Shown here: piece by piece, positions 25,681 through 38,300 of the stretch
Layout: each line of letters starts with the position of its first letter
Position numbering within the stretch: the first letter of the stretch is position 1
Assembly: GCA_013399115.1 (NCBI GenBank)
Contig: VXAA01004090.1
Coordinates: 953,025-1,017,024 of the forward strand
Length of the DNA: 64,000 nucleotides
From: Anseranas semipalmata
Taxonomy: Eukaryota; Chordata; Aves; Anseriformes; Anseranatidae
Direction: 5' to 3'
Made by a program: the position numbers and the translations under genes
Notes under the pieces: model-generated
What the model was told of the DNA's origin: nothing
Database searches by the model: none
The model's input: the letters and a program-made list of their open reading frames with translations, nothing else

Positions 25681-28600
25681 AGTTTCCTAATGAAAATGTT
25701 ACTGTCTTTCATGGATTCTCCACCACTTAAGTGGAATTTCTTCTATAGCTTTCTTATTTAACTATGTTTTAGTTTAAAAAGGGCATAGAGGTATGGGGGG
25801 GAAGGCTGTCAGCCATAAGACCAAACAACACTTACCTTGGGTTCTCATAGAACAGCCTACGCAAAAGAGTCAGCCTGCAAGAACGCTTTCTCTTAAGTAG
25901 TTTAATGTGGCTGTCACTTCAGACTGACTTACACTTCTGTTCTTGGAGATGAAGAATATTTTTTCCTTGTAATTTATATCAGAAGAAGAAAAAACTAAAA
26001 CATACAAATAATCATGTAAGGTCAGACCACAGATCTATCAGAGGCAGCATCCCATCTCCAGCAGTGGTCAAAAGTCACTGTCTGACAGAAAGTGTAAGAT
26101 CAACTCCATGAAAAATAGTGACTAATATTTAACTTAAAATATACAGCCATTATCAGATCAGCTGAATATTATTTAACCCTACACCTGACTGCCACTCAGG
26201 ATGGAGCAAAACACTCAGCCACACACAGCAACACAATCATCGATTCTCTCTGGATTGAACAAACTCCAATTAGCTGCAATATTTGGTAGCAATCTATATT
26301 TTTATGTGATGACAACCTCGCTCATACATACTCTCACCACCACTACCTTCATTTAGCATCAGTGACAGGGCTGCAACTCTCCCCATCGCTGACAGACAGG
26401 AACAGATTCTCAGAGCGTTGACTGAAGTGAAAGGAAGGGTAGAGAGCTGTTTCCCAGCTTAGCCACACACAATCAGAGCATAATTGCATTACTGCAGTCA
26501 TATCTGTGATAGAGGAACATTCTCTGCATGTAACTTTCAGATCACATTAACCAAAGCAAATACCAAGGCCCTGATCGCCTTGTCGCTGCACAAGGCTCCC
26601 AAAGTGTGATCACGCGGTACCCTGCTGGGATGAGCACTCTTCTGCTGAGCTGTGCCTGCAGCAGGGAGCCAGCAGGGGCACGGGCACGGCTGGGCTGCTG
26701 GAAGAAATCCTTGGTAACTGTGCACTGGCATTCATCTCTGTGATGGTCAGGGAAGCGTTATGCATACACTGGCACACGGGACTGGGGAGGAGGGAGAGTG
26801 AGGAGCTTCAAAACACCTGCCAACAGAAAAGAGTCCAACTTCTTAAATAACAACACTGAGATAACGAGACTAAAGCAGGATTAATACCAGGTGACGGAAA
26901 GATAGAAGGAGAGTAGGGAAGAGATTTACTAGAAGATGCACTTCCAAAGCAAAAAGACTCAAAATTAGTCTGCTTATTAGAAAAGCCAGAGCCAGGATGG
27001 GTTGGTCAGGGCAATTGGACTGCTCTGGATGGTTTCTGATAGATGTTTTTGTCATGGAAGAGGTCATTTAATCTGAAAACTTTGGGTATCACCCTGGCAT
27101 TGAAACAGAAGAGATCATTGTCTTATAATAAGAAATAAAACAGCAGGTTACCACATGCAGGTATTTCCACAGTCCAGCATAGAGCCAAGACATTTGTTGA
27201 CCTTGATGGTGGACATGACACATTCAGTGTGTCAACCCCTTCCACAAAAGGGATTGTGAATCCCAAGACAAACAAGTGGCTTCATGAAACGTGTTTTAGA
27301 GGTGTAAAAAAATACGTAGCAAGTACCTGCTTCCAAGTGCTGTGGTCAAGAATGGACTATAGACCAGTTTCCTCAGAAAACAGTTTCCCTCATAACATTG
27401 GCAGTGATTTGATTTGAAAGACAACAGAATTTACTAGTGCACTGAAATCTGGATGAGGTAGAACGTTAATAGCCAGAGAAATCTGCATGTGCATACACAG
27501 ACATTAAAGGCTTGAATATTTTTCTTTCTCCAGCGTGCTCAGTTTTCTCCACTAAACTATCAGTAAACCTCAGGCCCAGAACAGCAGCATTTCTTTCAGT
27601 GTAGCAGGACCTGAGTCTACTGTAAAAGCATATGGGAAGAAACAAGAAGAACATCTGAGCCATAGGAGGCTTCACAGCATAAAAGTATTTAAATTAGAAC
27701 ATAAAAGAATGGTTCTCTCCCTTTCCCAGGCCTCATGATCAGTTACAGAGCCATGGCCAAGTCCCCGTTTCCCTGCTCCTACTCCACATGTAAGGCTTAC
27801 CAAACTTCTTCACTTATCAGCAGGTTTAACTACAGCTTAAGCTCCTCTGCACCAGGGAATGCAAAACACCTTCCCATGTGACATGAGCTCAGACAGTACA
27901 CTTCATCCAGGTGTCACTGAGAGCCACATCCGCCCTCCTGAGGGCCCCTTCTCTACTACACTCACTCCTGACAGCTGGGGAAAAAAGGTCAGACATTCCC
28001 TCCAGTCCTCCATCTGCTGGAAACTTTAATTAAGCACAGTGAAAGGAAAAACAGAAAGGGGAAAAAAAGCCACAACCTTTCCTTTTTCCTTCTGCTGTCT
28101 GGAAGGATCAAGGAAGCATTTGGTGCCAGCAGAAGCTTCAAATACTCGGGGGCAGTATCCAGCTACTCACAACAGCCTTTCCAAAGTACTGATACACACA
28201 TGTCCTGGGGAGCAGAGCAGCACAAAGACTATGACTGTTCATAGTCACAGACTAGGGAGTATCAGAACAGCCCAAGTTGCTCTTTGCTGAAGCCCTCACC
28301 CCAAACTGAAATGAGTCAGTTTAGAGCCAAACAAGCTCAAGTTTTTGCTTCGGGTCCTTTTTCTGTTTCTGCAGCACTTGATTGGCACAGCCTGACCTGA
28401 AACCAGATAGGTGATTGCAGTTCAAGAAAAATTGCTCCTCTATGCTTTGCTATGTGTTTCAGTGCTTGTCTAAAACCATCTTTCAGCTCTGAGATTAGTC
28501 CATTCCAACAAGCTGGGGAACACAGCTTTACTGAAACCTGCAAGCCCTTATTACCAGGTCAAAATGCACAGTTTCCCAGCTACAGATGGGATGTGATCAT

Positions 28601-29474
28601 AATGTTCTGCCCCTGCAGAGACAGGACAGAGTCTTACAACCAGTCCACAACTTAACACCACTCCACAAACACCCAGTGAAGTGAGCAAACTCCACTGTCC
28701 TCAGAGACATTGAAATTTTTTCCACTGAAGTGCAAGCCCACCACATCATAGTGCACTTCCCAAGCCTTCAAGGGGAATTCCTCTTTCACTAGCTGCATAG
28801 CAATCTTTATTTCATTTCAACATATTAGGAGCAGATTTGCACTTTTTCCACTCTCAGGAAGGGAGAAGGAAGGCATGTGGGGCAGGGGTGGTGTAAAGGC
28901 AGTTATAAAGAATGCAAAAAGGAATCCATATTTTCGTAAGCTCAGAAAGACTTGGTATCTCTTAGGAAGCATGTGGAAGAGAAGATTGAAAAGGAGGTCA
29001 GAAGGAGGGAGCTTCACTATATGGAAACGTTTCCATGAAAACTTGAAGATTTAATAGATCCTTACTCATCTTTCCCCCCAGCTCATGCTATACAAAGCAT
29101 TAAAGACAGCTATTCCCAAGCATATCTGCTTGCAGGTGAAGTTTGCCCTGCTGATTTAGCAGAATAGATAGATCTCCATTCAGCAAGCAAGATCCACGTT
29201 GTCTGGTACCACCAATACTCCATCCAGTATGTGTGAGACATCTTATGGCCCCACACGGTACAGAATCACAAACATCTGACACATGCAAAACAACACACTT
29301 GTCTACATCCAAGATTTACATTTTCCACACAGGATTAATAAAACACAAGGCACTAGCCAAAGGGAATTCTCCTGACCCAAAACATTGGAGACAAGACCTG
29401 CTAGGTGTACAGGAATAAAGCCTGAAGACAGACCCAGCAAAACCCCAGAATAAGTATATGTCACTAAAACTCAC
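25681..29474. other. intronic sequence next to the AGBL1 zinc-motif exon
   Basis: No exon other than the zinc-motif exon at the right edge was found. The sequence is unique-looking, with a locally GC-richer patch near 26580-26720 that has no CpG-island character. Open frames are short and unrecognised. Confidence 0.55.
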
Positions 29475-29655
29475 TTGCCATTGATGACTCCATCAGGATT
29501 GAGCATGGGGACAATCTTGAAAATGAAACATTTCCTCAGGAGATCAGCAATGGGATCACTGCTCACAAGAAACTCCAGCGTCCCTTTCATTACCCAGCTG
29601 GCATTGCTTTCTCCAGGGTGAACACGGGCCATTAGAAAGACGTAAGGACGATTGT
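29475..29655 (-). CDS. AGBL1: AGBL1 (CCP4) internal exon: start of M14 zinc carboxypeptidase domain
   Basis: This 181-bp exon supplies 59 whole codons plus split codons at both ends. The acceptor is TTTGTTTTACAG and the donor is GGCAA|GTGAGT. The peptide runs from [19 protein letters not shown] through [15 protein letters not shown] to [20 protein letters not shown] holds two of the three zinc ligands (His and Glu) of the M14 HxxE...H set. MLNPDGV is a conserved CCP motif. The third ligand (HGHS motif) lies in a later exon not present here. [21 protein letters not shown] resembles vertebrate AGBL1 (CCP4) more than AGTPBP1 (CCP1), which typically has GETNAS and EYLMSNxP; this is from memory, not a search. 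CCP4 is known as a polyglutamate-shortening peptidase, and human AGBL1 variants have been linked to Fuchs corneal dystrophy. The exon is intact. Confidence 0.95.
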
Positions 29656-29953
29656 CTGTAAAACAAAGCAAAGATTTAAAGATGTTACTCAGAGAAGCTG
29701 CAGAGGTAGAATACTTGAAATTAACGATCATTTCACATCCATCCAATAAAAGTTAGAAATAACAATGTGCACAGCTAAGACAGGCTGCTACTTCTGTTGT
29801 AAAGAGTTTTCAGTTGCACATAATGTAGACAGACTCAGATTTGCAAAGATGATTTTCAGAAGTTGCAACTAGAACAGTTCAGCTGTTTCTAGTAATACAT
29901 TTGGCATGGGAGACATAAGCTGTGGGAATTTAGGGTAGGGGAGAGGAGGTGGT

Positions 29954-29954
29954 N
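29954..29954. other. single ambiguous base (N)
   Basis: One N lies in an AG-rich stretch and marks an unresolved base in the assembly. Confidence 0.98.
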
Positions 29955-30594
29955 ACTAAATAGTTCATTGATAAGTTCTAATGAACCCCTGTTTCAAAGC
30001 AGACTTGCAACTTGGCAGAGAAAGTTGCCTTGTTATCAGATATGTTATTTGCTGTTCCTGTGAAAAAGCATCCACATTTGGCCTAGTTATAAGTCTCCAA
30101 AAACTCTCGGTATACATATGCTTAGAAAAGACCAAGTCTGACAGCAGATTCTTTGAAGATCCCATCTGTGTTGAGCATACTCCACGGATGGGCCAAGGAG
30201 AAAGTAGAAGGCAGAGGGAGACACCTGCCAGGCACAGAAAATAAAAGGAAAGGACAACGCAATGATGCATCTTAAAATGATCCTTTAGTGAGGCGTTCAC
30301 TATCTCAGGCTGCTGTGACAAGACAGCCTGACAGATTTGCTGTAGTGGAAACCTGTATCTGCCAGGGAATCACAATGATGCCATGATGTTTTTTCCAGCT
30401 CTGTCAGGTGATGTCAGAGCTCAGATTCGGTTCCCTTGCATGAATTGAAGGGACCTCAACTTACAGGCTTTGCAGTGGTAAAGGGACAGAAAACACAACC
30501 AAAGGCATCATCTGAGCGTTTACCCTTGTAAACAAATGCTGAATTAGCAAGTTATGCTCCTTCGTCCTTAGCTCCCAAAGCTGCCCTTCAGTTT

Positions 30595-30725
30595 TCTAAA
30601 TGCTTTACAAATCATTAATCAATTAATGTGAAACAGGGAGGTAGCACACCAGGCTGAAAAATATAGATGCTATTAAAGTGCTGTTTAGTGATTTGTCGAA
30701 CAAAGCAAAGGCTGTCAGAGCTGAG
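30595..30725. promoter_or_regulatory. candidate conserved non-coding element
   Basis: The words ATCATTAATCAATTAATGTG and TTTAGTGATTTGTCG, with repeated TAAT/ATTA cores, lie in non-repetitive, non-coding sequence about 1 kb upstream (on the gene strand) of the zinc-motif exon. The call rests on composition alone. Confidence 0.25.
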
Positions 30726-33700
30726 AATACAAGTGAAATTTTCTCATTTCCTAAAGAAGGAATAAGCATTAATTCTTCTTAAATGTATATTCTGTACACT
30801 TCTGCTCAATCTGTACATGAGGGTACAATACAGTTACATCTTTCAGGGATACAGATAGATTGGGAAACAATCCCCCCTGTATTCCTCCCCACTTCCATGC
30901 CTTCCTCTTATGCGTTTGGTGGGCAATACTGCACTCTCAGCTCAAAGAACTCATACAGAGCAATCATATTGTGGTCCAGTAAATCAACTGGAACTCTTTC
31001 TCAATAGCCATACATTAGTCTTTTACCATTCTTACACTTTATTTTTACACCATAAATACAGGTTAGCATATTTTTGTCAATGTGTATATATAAAGTGCCC
31101 AAGGCACTTATGGATTGTAAAAGATCCCTTCAGCCACATGCAGAAATTCTAGCCATCCTGCCTTTTTTTTTTTTCTTCCAAAATTAGAGTACACAATTTC
31201 TATTCTGCTCCAGCTAGATGCTATGTATTGCAATCTACCTTAGTAATGCTTTAAAATAGCAACAAGCAAAAACTAGCTTTCACAATGACATCAGCTGCAT
31301 TTTGCCATTTCCAAACATTTTCTTCTTTCTCCCATCTCCATGATTTAGTGCTGTTTTGCAGGCTCATTGCTGAGCTAAACTTATGGGACTGTGCTGTTGT
31401 AGTCGAGAATGAGACTCTTGAGGACTCCTAATGGACAACAGCTGTAAATAGCACAAAGCAAAATAAAACACATTCTCTTGCAATTGATGAATACAGCTTT
31501 AACAACTCTTGTCTCTTCTGTATACTGGGAGAGCGCGCGGCATGTTAATTGAGATATTCTTTCCTCAGTCAAATTAAGAAAAAAAGAAACCCTCAGCGAG
31601 GACTTTCTCATCTCAGAAACTGAAGGTTTGCCATAATTCTGCTAATGGCAAATACTGGGGGACTGGCAGAGACCCGAGTTCTGTTCTTCTTCTCAAGCCT
31701 GATATGCCTGTCTGTCTTGGATTCAATGTGAGAAAAGCTTCTGGAATTTCTTTATCTTAAAACCCAGGAAATGGTGGGGGTAAAGAGACTAGACAAATTA
31801 CCTACACTGCTTCCCCGGGGGTGACAATGGAGGTAACCCCAGAGCCATAGGGTCCAGCCAGGGAAGTCTCTCCACTCCAGGTAAAGCTTCCTTTAATAGC
31901 TCCCCTCCTGACAAGGACACTTGCAACTCAGACATCCCACCCACTGGAGAGTCGTAACAAAGGTCCGTACCAGCAGGCAAACTGCACATCTTGTTAAGTG
32001 CCTGTTCCCTTCACAGCAGCCACTGCAGCCAAATCCCATGTCAAAATGCTGCTCTTCCCCACACTGCACCCAGCATGAAGACTAATGAAGCACTAAATAA
32101 AGCAGAGAGCTTGTGTTATGGCCATAACACTTGCTACCCTTGAAACACCTGGGAAACAGAGACCTGACTCTGTGACAGGCAGAAATCACTCAACCCTATA
32201 AATCTAAAGCATATCCAGTAATTTATCTGCCTTGAAGTTGTTGCAATAACCACGATAAACATTACAGCTTATGAAAGCAGTGGACAGCAGCACTGGCCAG
32301 CTGTACCCAGAACACCAATTAGCAAGCCCCAATCAAGATTTCTGCACTTAGCTGAGCTGCTTCACTTCATTGCTGACTTTCAGTGCCCCATTACTGCAGT
32401 CCTGACCAGGCCACCTCAGTGCTACCGAGTACAGCTTGCTGGTTTCCACTGGTGCTCAGCTACCCTCCATGTGCTATTTCAATCCTGAGCCCCTTTTGAC
32501 CACCTAGTGTGCCATGCCACACCTACCTTCAGGACAGTGAACTACAAGTTCTCATATACATCCCTCAGGGCTGAGAACTGAGCTTGAGTCTTCGAAATCC
32601 TCAGGCCAACACTTAGGCAGAATCCTCCCCAAGTTCTGGGGAAGCTGCCAGAAAGCTCAGGTTAGCCATTTATCTCCGCAAAGCCCACATGACACATAAC
32701 CTTCTCCGGGAATGTAAATAATAAAAAGAGAGAGCAGAGGAACCTTTTCATGCTACATAAAGCCTCATCCAACAGATCTTGTCTCATTACTCTGCGTTAC
32801 ATTTCGACACGGCCAGGATATAACATGGCACCAACAAAACCAGAGATGAGAGATTAAAGCATCACTGATGCCTCTTGCAAAACTTTGAGCAAAAACCCTT
32901 TGAGTAATAATTCTCATGTATCACCTACTTCCCATCTCCCCCTCTCCACTCATTTTAACTGTGGATATATGCATGAAAATAAGAGCTTTGTTCTTCCAGT
33001 ACTGCTAACTCGCTGCTTAATCTCCTGTCTGTTGTAAGGATCCTCCTCTCATTATATCATCACCAAGATTCACTAAGAAGTGACTTTGATGTTACTAATC
33101 ATGACATCAGTTGGGGAAAGAGCAGCCTGAAAGAAAATAACATAACCACATTAACGCAGCAGTGTCCCTCATCAAGAGGAGCACAGAAAGGAAATGAAAT
33201 GCAGTTCCAGATGCCCTGACCTGGGCTAAAGTTCTAAATTATATCAAGCTGAGATTTGGGCCATGCCATTTGTAAAGGGAAAACAACACAGGGCTAAGAT
33301 CTTATATGGAGTCAAAGGGAATTATATACACAGCATGTGAGAAATTCAGCCTAGATCGAGGTCTTGACTGGAATTTTTTCCAGCTGTGCTTCTGCGTACC
33401 TCTCTTCCCTTTATCCCCAAGCCCAGGGCCACTAAAACACGGGATTTTTTTTTTCCCTTATGCCTAAATACAGCGTGAATTTATCATGAGCATTGCACAG
33501 ATCAAAGGGTCAAGTTTACCCCAGGACATAGGAGACAAACCAAGAAAGCTAACTCTCCCTCCCAACTTAATTATCTGTGACCACTACAGCATATTCTGAG
33601 AGTCAAATGATGAGTAAAAAGGAGCACCAAATGTAGCTCTTCCATGCATGTCACGGCCGCATCCTGCCCTGGATACATCTGATATGCCCAAGGCTGCATA

Positions 33701-35164
33701 GTTATGCAAAGTCAGAGAGAAGACAGGATATGGTATGATGTACAATGAATATATTAAAGTAAGTTCGTAAAAAAAAAAAAATTCAAATACTGAGATCACA
33801 GAAAACATGAGACTGATCTGAGGCAGAATCTGTGTCAGACACTTGACTGTCCTCCTAAAACTTCTCCTCCAGTCATCAGTCTTTCAGTTACCTTAAGATA
33901 TAATTTCTTCCTCCCCTATTCTCTCCCACCCCAACATTGCTGTCTCCTTGCTGACCATGCTTTTGGCTAAAAGCTGCAAGAGTAGCCACATTTTATGACA
34001 GAGGCAGAATACGTAGTCTGGCAGGACCAGCTGTTGTTTTCCAGAATTATCAATGAGCTATTCCTCCCTTAAATACACTTACGTTATATGCATTATTACT
34101 GTTACCTATGGCAAAGAAGTGAACATTACAAATTGCCTTGGCTAGCTGGTCTCTACCTTCGCAGCTTGGTGGGGGGGGTTCAGGCTCCAAGTTGCTTGGC
34201 AACCTCCTTTAGTGCATGTGTTTTATGAATTCATTCACCTTTGAATCAAGAGATGATTGGGGAGATAAATATGGGTACAGATCACCCAGCCCTAGTGCAT
34301 CTTGACGTCCTACTACTGCTGTTTTTTTTGGTTTTGTTGTTGTTTTTGTTTTTTCCCCCTCCAACTTCAGGAAATTGGTATGCAAGTTCTAAAATCCATT
34401 TTGGGGTTGATTCCAAAACCCCAAACTCAGAAGGAATAAATTAGTTAGCCTGACCTTTTGTATGATGGAAGCCAAAAGAAACCCACGTGAACTAATTCCT
34501 GTTCAAACCAAAGCTTACCCCTAGCAAAGGACAGGGGAACAACCAAATCTTATTTTCAGAACTTGCACCCATGGAAAGCCTACTATAACCCTTGCAAATT
34601 GTCTCAGTCTGTAACTACTATCTCCATCTTAAGTGGGTGCTTCTGCCTTAGTCTAGCTGAAACTTCCAACCACTGTATTTTGATCCAGAAATGCCAACTC
34701 AACGTTCACTGGCATATCCTATCTCACTCTGCCCATCCTCTGAGCTACTCAGATACTTTTGAGCTTCAAAATTGAAGCCATATACCTGTTATAGCACAGC
34801 CACCTTATTAGCTTTACAAGCACTCATCACAAGCAAGCTACCTTGAGTTTACTGTAAGGTAAGAACATTTCCATCCAGGATTACACGCTGCAAGTTCTCA
34901 GTCTAGCCTGGCAGCAATATCCAGAGACAGACTATTGAGAAAGATTCCAAGGGAACAAAATCAGTACTGCCAAGAAGAATCAGGGGATCATGTCGGATGA
35001 GTCGATGATGCAAAGCAGTTCCAGAAATGGCAGCTCTCCTCCTGGGATGTACTAACAGGCGATGTCCCAGCTAAGACAAGGAATGCTGTTGTTTCACTTT
35101 GCTCAACCCAATGAGCAAAAACAACTAGCTGAAGCACTATGGCCACTGCTGGCCACCATAGTTT

Positions 35165-35300
35165 AAAAAATGAATTGGATGGAAACTGGAGAAGAAGCCA
35201 TTAAGAATGATAAAAGGTTCAGAAGTCATAACTTATGAAGAAAAATTGAAGAAAATGGATTTTAAACTAGAAAAGGAAAGTCAAACAGAGATGAAGGAGA
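35165..35300 (+). repeat. degraded CR1/L2-type LINE fragment
   Basis: The stretch follows, with heavy decay, the 3' region of CR1-like LINEs: GAATGATAAAAGGTTCAGAA, then CTTATGAAGAAAAATTGAAG and TTTAAACTAGAAAAGGAAAG. The family pattern is a GATGATCAAAGG...-like block, then CTTATGAGGAAAGGCTGAGG..., then a ...TTAGCCTGGAGAAGAG-like block. It has no open coding sequence of its own. The match is from memory of CR1 consensus patterns. It probably accounts for the left part of the 89-codon open frame at 35207-35476. Confidence 0.5.
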
Positions 35301-38300
35301 TAAGCTTTAAATTGCAAAAGAAAGCTATAGAAAGAAACAACAGTCAGTTGCTCTCACAGTCCACTAGGACTGGGCTGCTTAAAAAGAAACGCGTTGTTGT
35401 TTATCAGCTAAGCCAATCTGTAGTGACTTACCTGCATTCACTGGTGTGCCCACATATTTACACTATGTTCCTTTAGGTTCTTGTTCACGCAAGTCCTGTA
35501 TCAAGCCACTCCACTACATTGCCCAGAATAGTGTCGGTGCTAGGCCTATCGCTGCATAGGTCATTCTAGCCACTAGGGCACCCTAGCTCCCCTTTAGAAA
35601 TGTGGTCCATGACTCCCCTCTAGTCCTCTGGAACGAGCTCTGTGTCCTGAGAGCTGCTGGAATCACTGTTCCAGTCCACACAGCACCTCAACCACCTCCT
35701 TTCATCTCTGTGATGCAAGATATCTGCTTACTCCTTAATGTCAGCCAGTTAAAAATATGCTAAACATCAGCCACTAATTAGTGACAAATCAGAAGTATTT
35801 CATCATGATATTTTGTCATCATCGAGGCTTCCTCACACATACAAATCAGAAATAGCTATGGAAAGTTCTGTCTTGCCTGCTCTGTTACTGACAGTCTTAC
35901 AAGTTTAAGAATGGGATAATACAATTACTGGGATTCCTTTCGTTGATAATTATCTTCGAAAGTTTCTCTATTATCCTTAAGTCTACTGGTTGCCAGCTTC
36001 TGTGCATATCTTACTGTGCCCTTGGAAAGCAGCAAGAAGCAAGCACTTAAAGTCAGCTCCAAGAATCCTCCCAACAGATTATCTAGGTAGCTGATGTAGG
36101 GAGCTCCCGATTATCTGGCAAAAGCAGGCAAGGATCTATCATCCCCTGCTTCCATAACACACACATTACAGCTTTAATTTGTTCTATGGCAGCAGACAAT
36201 TTCAGATACTCGAGTATTTTCTACTGCCATGTTCTGATCATCAATCCATGTGTTTTTTCAGCCAGCATAGGAAAAACATAGATTGCCTTGCAGAAATGGA
36301 ACACCTCTGAGACATGGCAAGTAGAAAAGATAAATATTTTCAAGTTAGGTACGCTTGTGACTTTCACTGTCCAGGTTTTTCATATGAGGATAACAACACC
36401 GGGCTGAGAGTAGAACCAGTCAGTGGATGCTCAAAAGACTGGAAAACACGGGAGCAGAGATCCATCAAAACAGACTACAACACTATTCTCATTCAGTATA
36501 AACAGAGCAGCGGAATCATTGCCCTGGACAGTCCCATGCCTAACCGAAGGTACAGGCAAGCCATAAGTGCAGCAGAGACCTGTGGGATAACTGCTGCACA
36601 GGCAGAGTGCAGAAATCCATAGAGCTATGAAATCCATGGGCTGTTTTCCGAGAGAAGGATTTCATCTGAAATGAAAGCAGGCAGGAGGAGCAGACTGAAA
36701 AAGCTTCCATTGTCATAAAAATATCTCCCTGGGTAATCCACAGTGATGGAAAAAGGAAACTCTGATAATTTATGTGACAGTTTAATGGGATTTTGGTGAC
36801 ACATGATACTTTAGAAAGAATTTGCCCAAATAGGACAGACAGGACTTTAATAAGGCTTCAGCTCCAAAACAGCAGTATTTTCACCCTTTATTTTTACATT
36901 TCATCCTACGTATCCACTGCTCACCCACAGCCCATCTATCTCATTTGCAGGGCACATTTCAATACTGTGAGAGCAACAGCAATTCTGCACTTTCTGGTGA
37001 CATCCCTGGCCAGAGAGACCTCTGAGTATCTGACCCCTAAAGGGATCAAGCTGACTTTGCACCTACAGGGCAGAGCATCAGAGCTTCAAATTCTGAGCCA
37101 AAAGCTGCCCTCAGGCCACGTCCCCAGCTCTGTGGATGTCCTTAATAGCTTCTCTGCACAAATCAAGGGTAGCAGATGGACAGTCTGCAGCAGGAATCGC
37201 TTGCAGCGGGGATGCCCTCAGAGGACACTCCAGGAGTAAATGGCTTTCACACCGAGTAATGCCTCAACCCCTGTTTTTGGCTTATGGGAGACAGCACCAG
37301 TGTAATACCCCCATGCCCTTCACTGCCATCACTTTGAGAACAGGCACAGCAGCAAAAGGAATTGCTTACAGTACCAAAGTAGGGTGAAGCCACGGTTAAT
37401 GGGATGAAACTCTGCAGAGGAACATTTAGGTTGAATATCAGTGAATTATATTGAAGAGTCTCCCCTGTGGAGAGGTAGAAGTTAACATTAAAAATACATT
37501 GCCCAGAGCACTAGAAGCCATTCTGTACATAACAACCTTGCAGTAGCTGGGGACAGAGATAACCCAAGAGACACTTGTTTTCTTACTCATTTCTTTGGAT
37601 CCACTTCTGAAGCCCTTCATTTTCTGGAAAAGCTCCTTGTGGAATCCGGGCAGGAGAGGAATGGTCAAAAGCTATGTGAAGACCTCAATGTTTTGCCCAG
37701 TCTTTGTTACCATAGGAGGCTAAGATCAACTTGGGACCCACAGTTGGGTCTGTTAGCCCTAAAATGGGCATGGAAAACAGAGCACCTGTCAACATTTCTT
37801 TCACCATTGAGAATAACAGCCAAATTTAACAGGAAAGCAAGTTTTCTGTTGCTAGTCCTTCAAGTAGTTCTGCTCTACAAAAGACAAATTCTGTAGTAAA
37901 GAGCAGCTCTTTGCCTATGCAGAAGAGACATTTAAACCCCACCTAATGCCACCTGCATAAAGCAGTGCTCATTCCTAAACATGTGTTGTGTCTTTAAGAG
38001 GTACAGATCCATCCCTGTCTCTGACTTGAAGCCTTCCTCAGGGAATGACTTGTAAGAAATAAAATATATTAAAAGGAAGTGCAATCAGAGCCTCCCATTA
38101 TCAAAGGGATAAAATATCATTTTTTGTCAAGATAAAAAGCACTAGATTGGCTCTGATGGGAAAAATTAAATTCTTGGTCCTCACTTGATTTGATATTTAT
38201 CACTCCACTGCTCTAGAAATATCCTGGCAGGGAATGTTTCTTAAAAATATTATCCTGCATTTCTCCTGCAGTTAGCAAGCTATGAGAGTTTTAACTTGTG

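Noticed and set aside
34318..34372. Long T-rich tract followed by CTTCAG, resembling a plus-strand splice acceptor
   Set aside because: No coding sequence or matching donor follows on the plus strand. It is more likely low-complexity DNA.
35571..35590. Second CTCF-like site (CCACTAGGGCACC)
   Set aside because: It departs from the core at the invariant G position, so the support is too weak.
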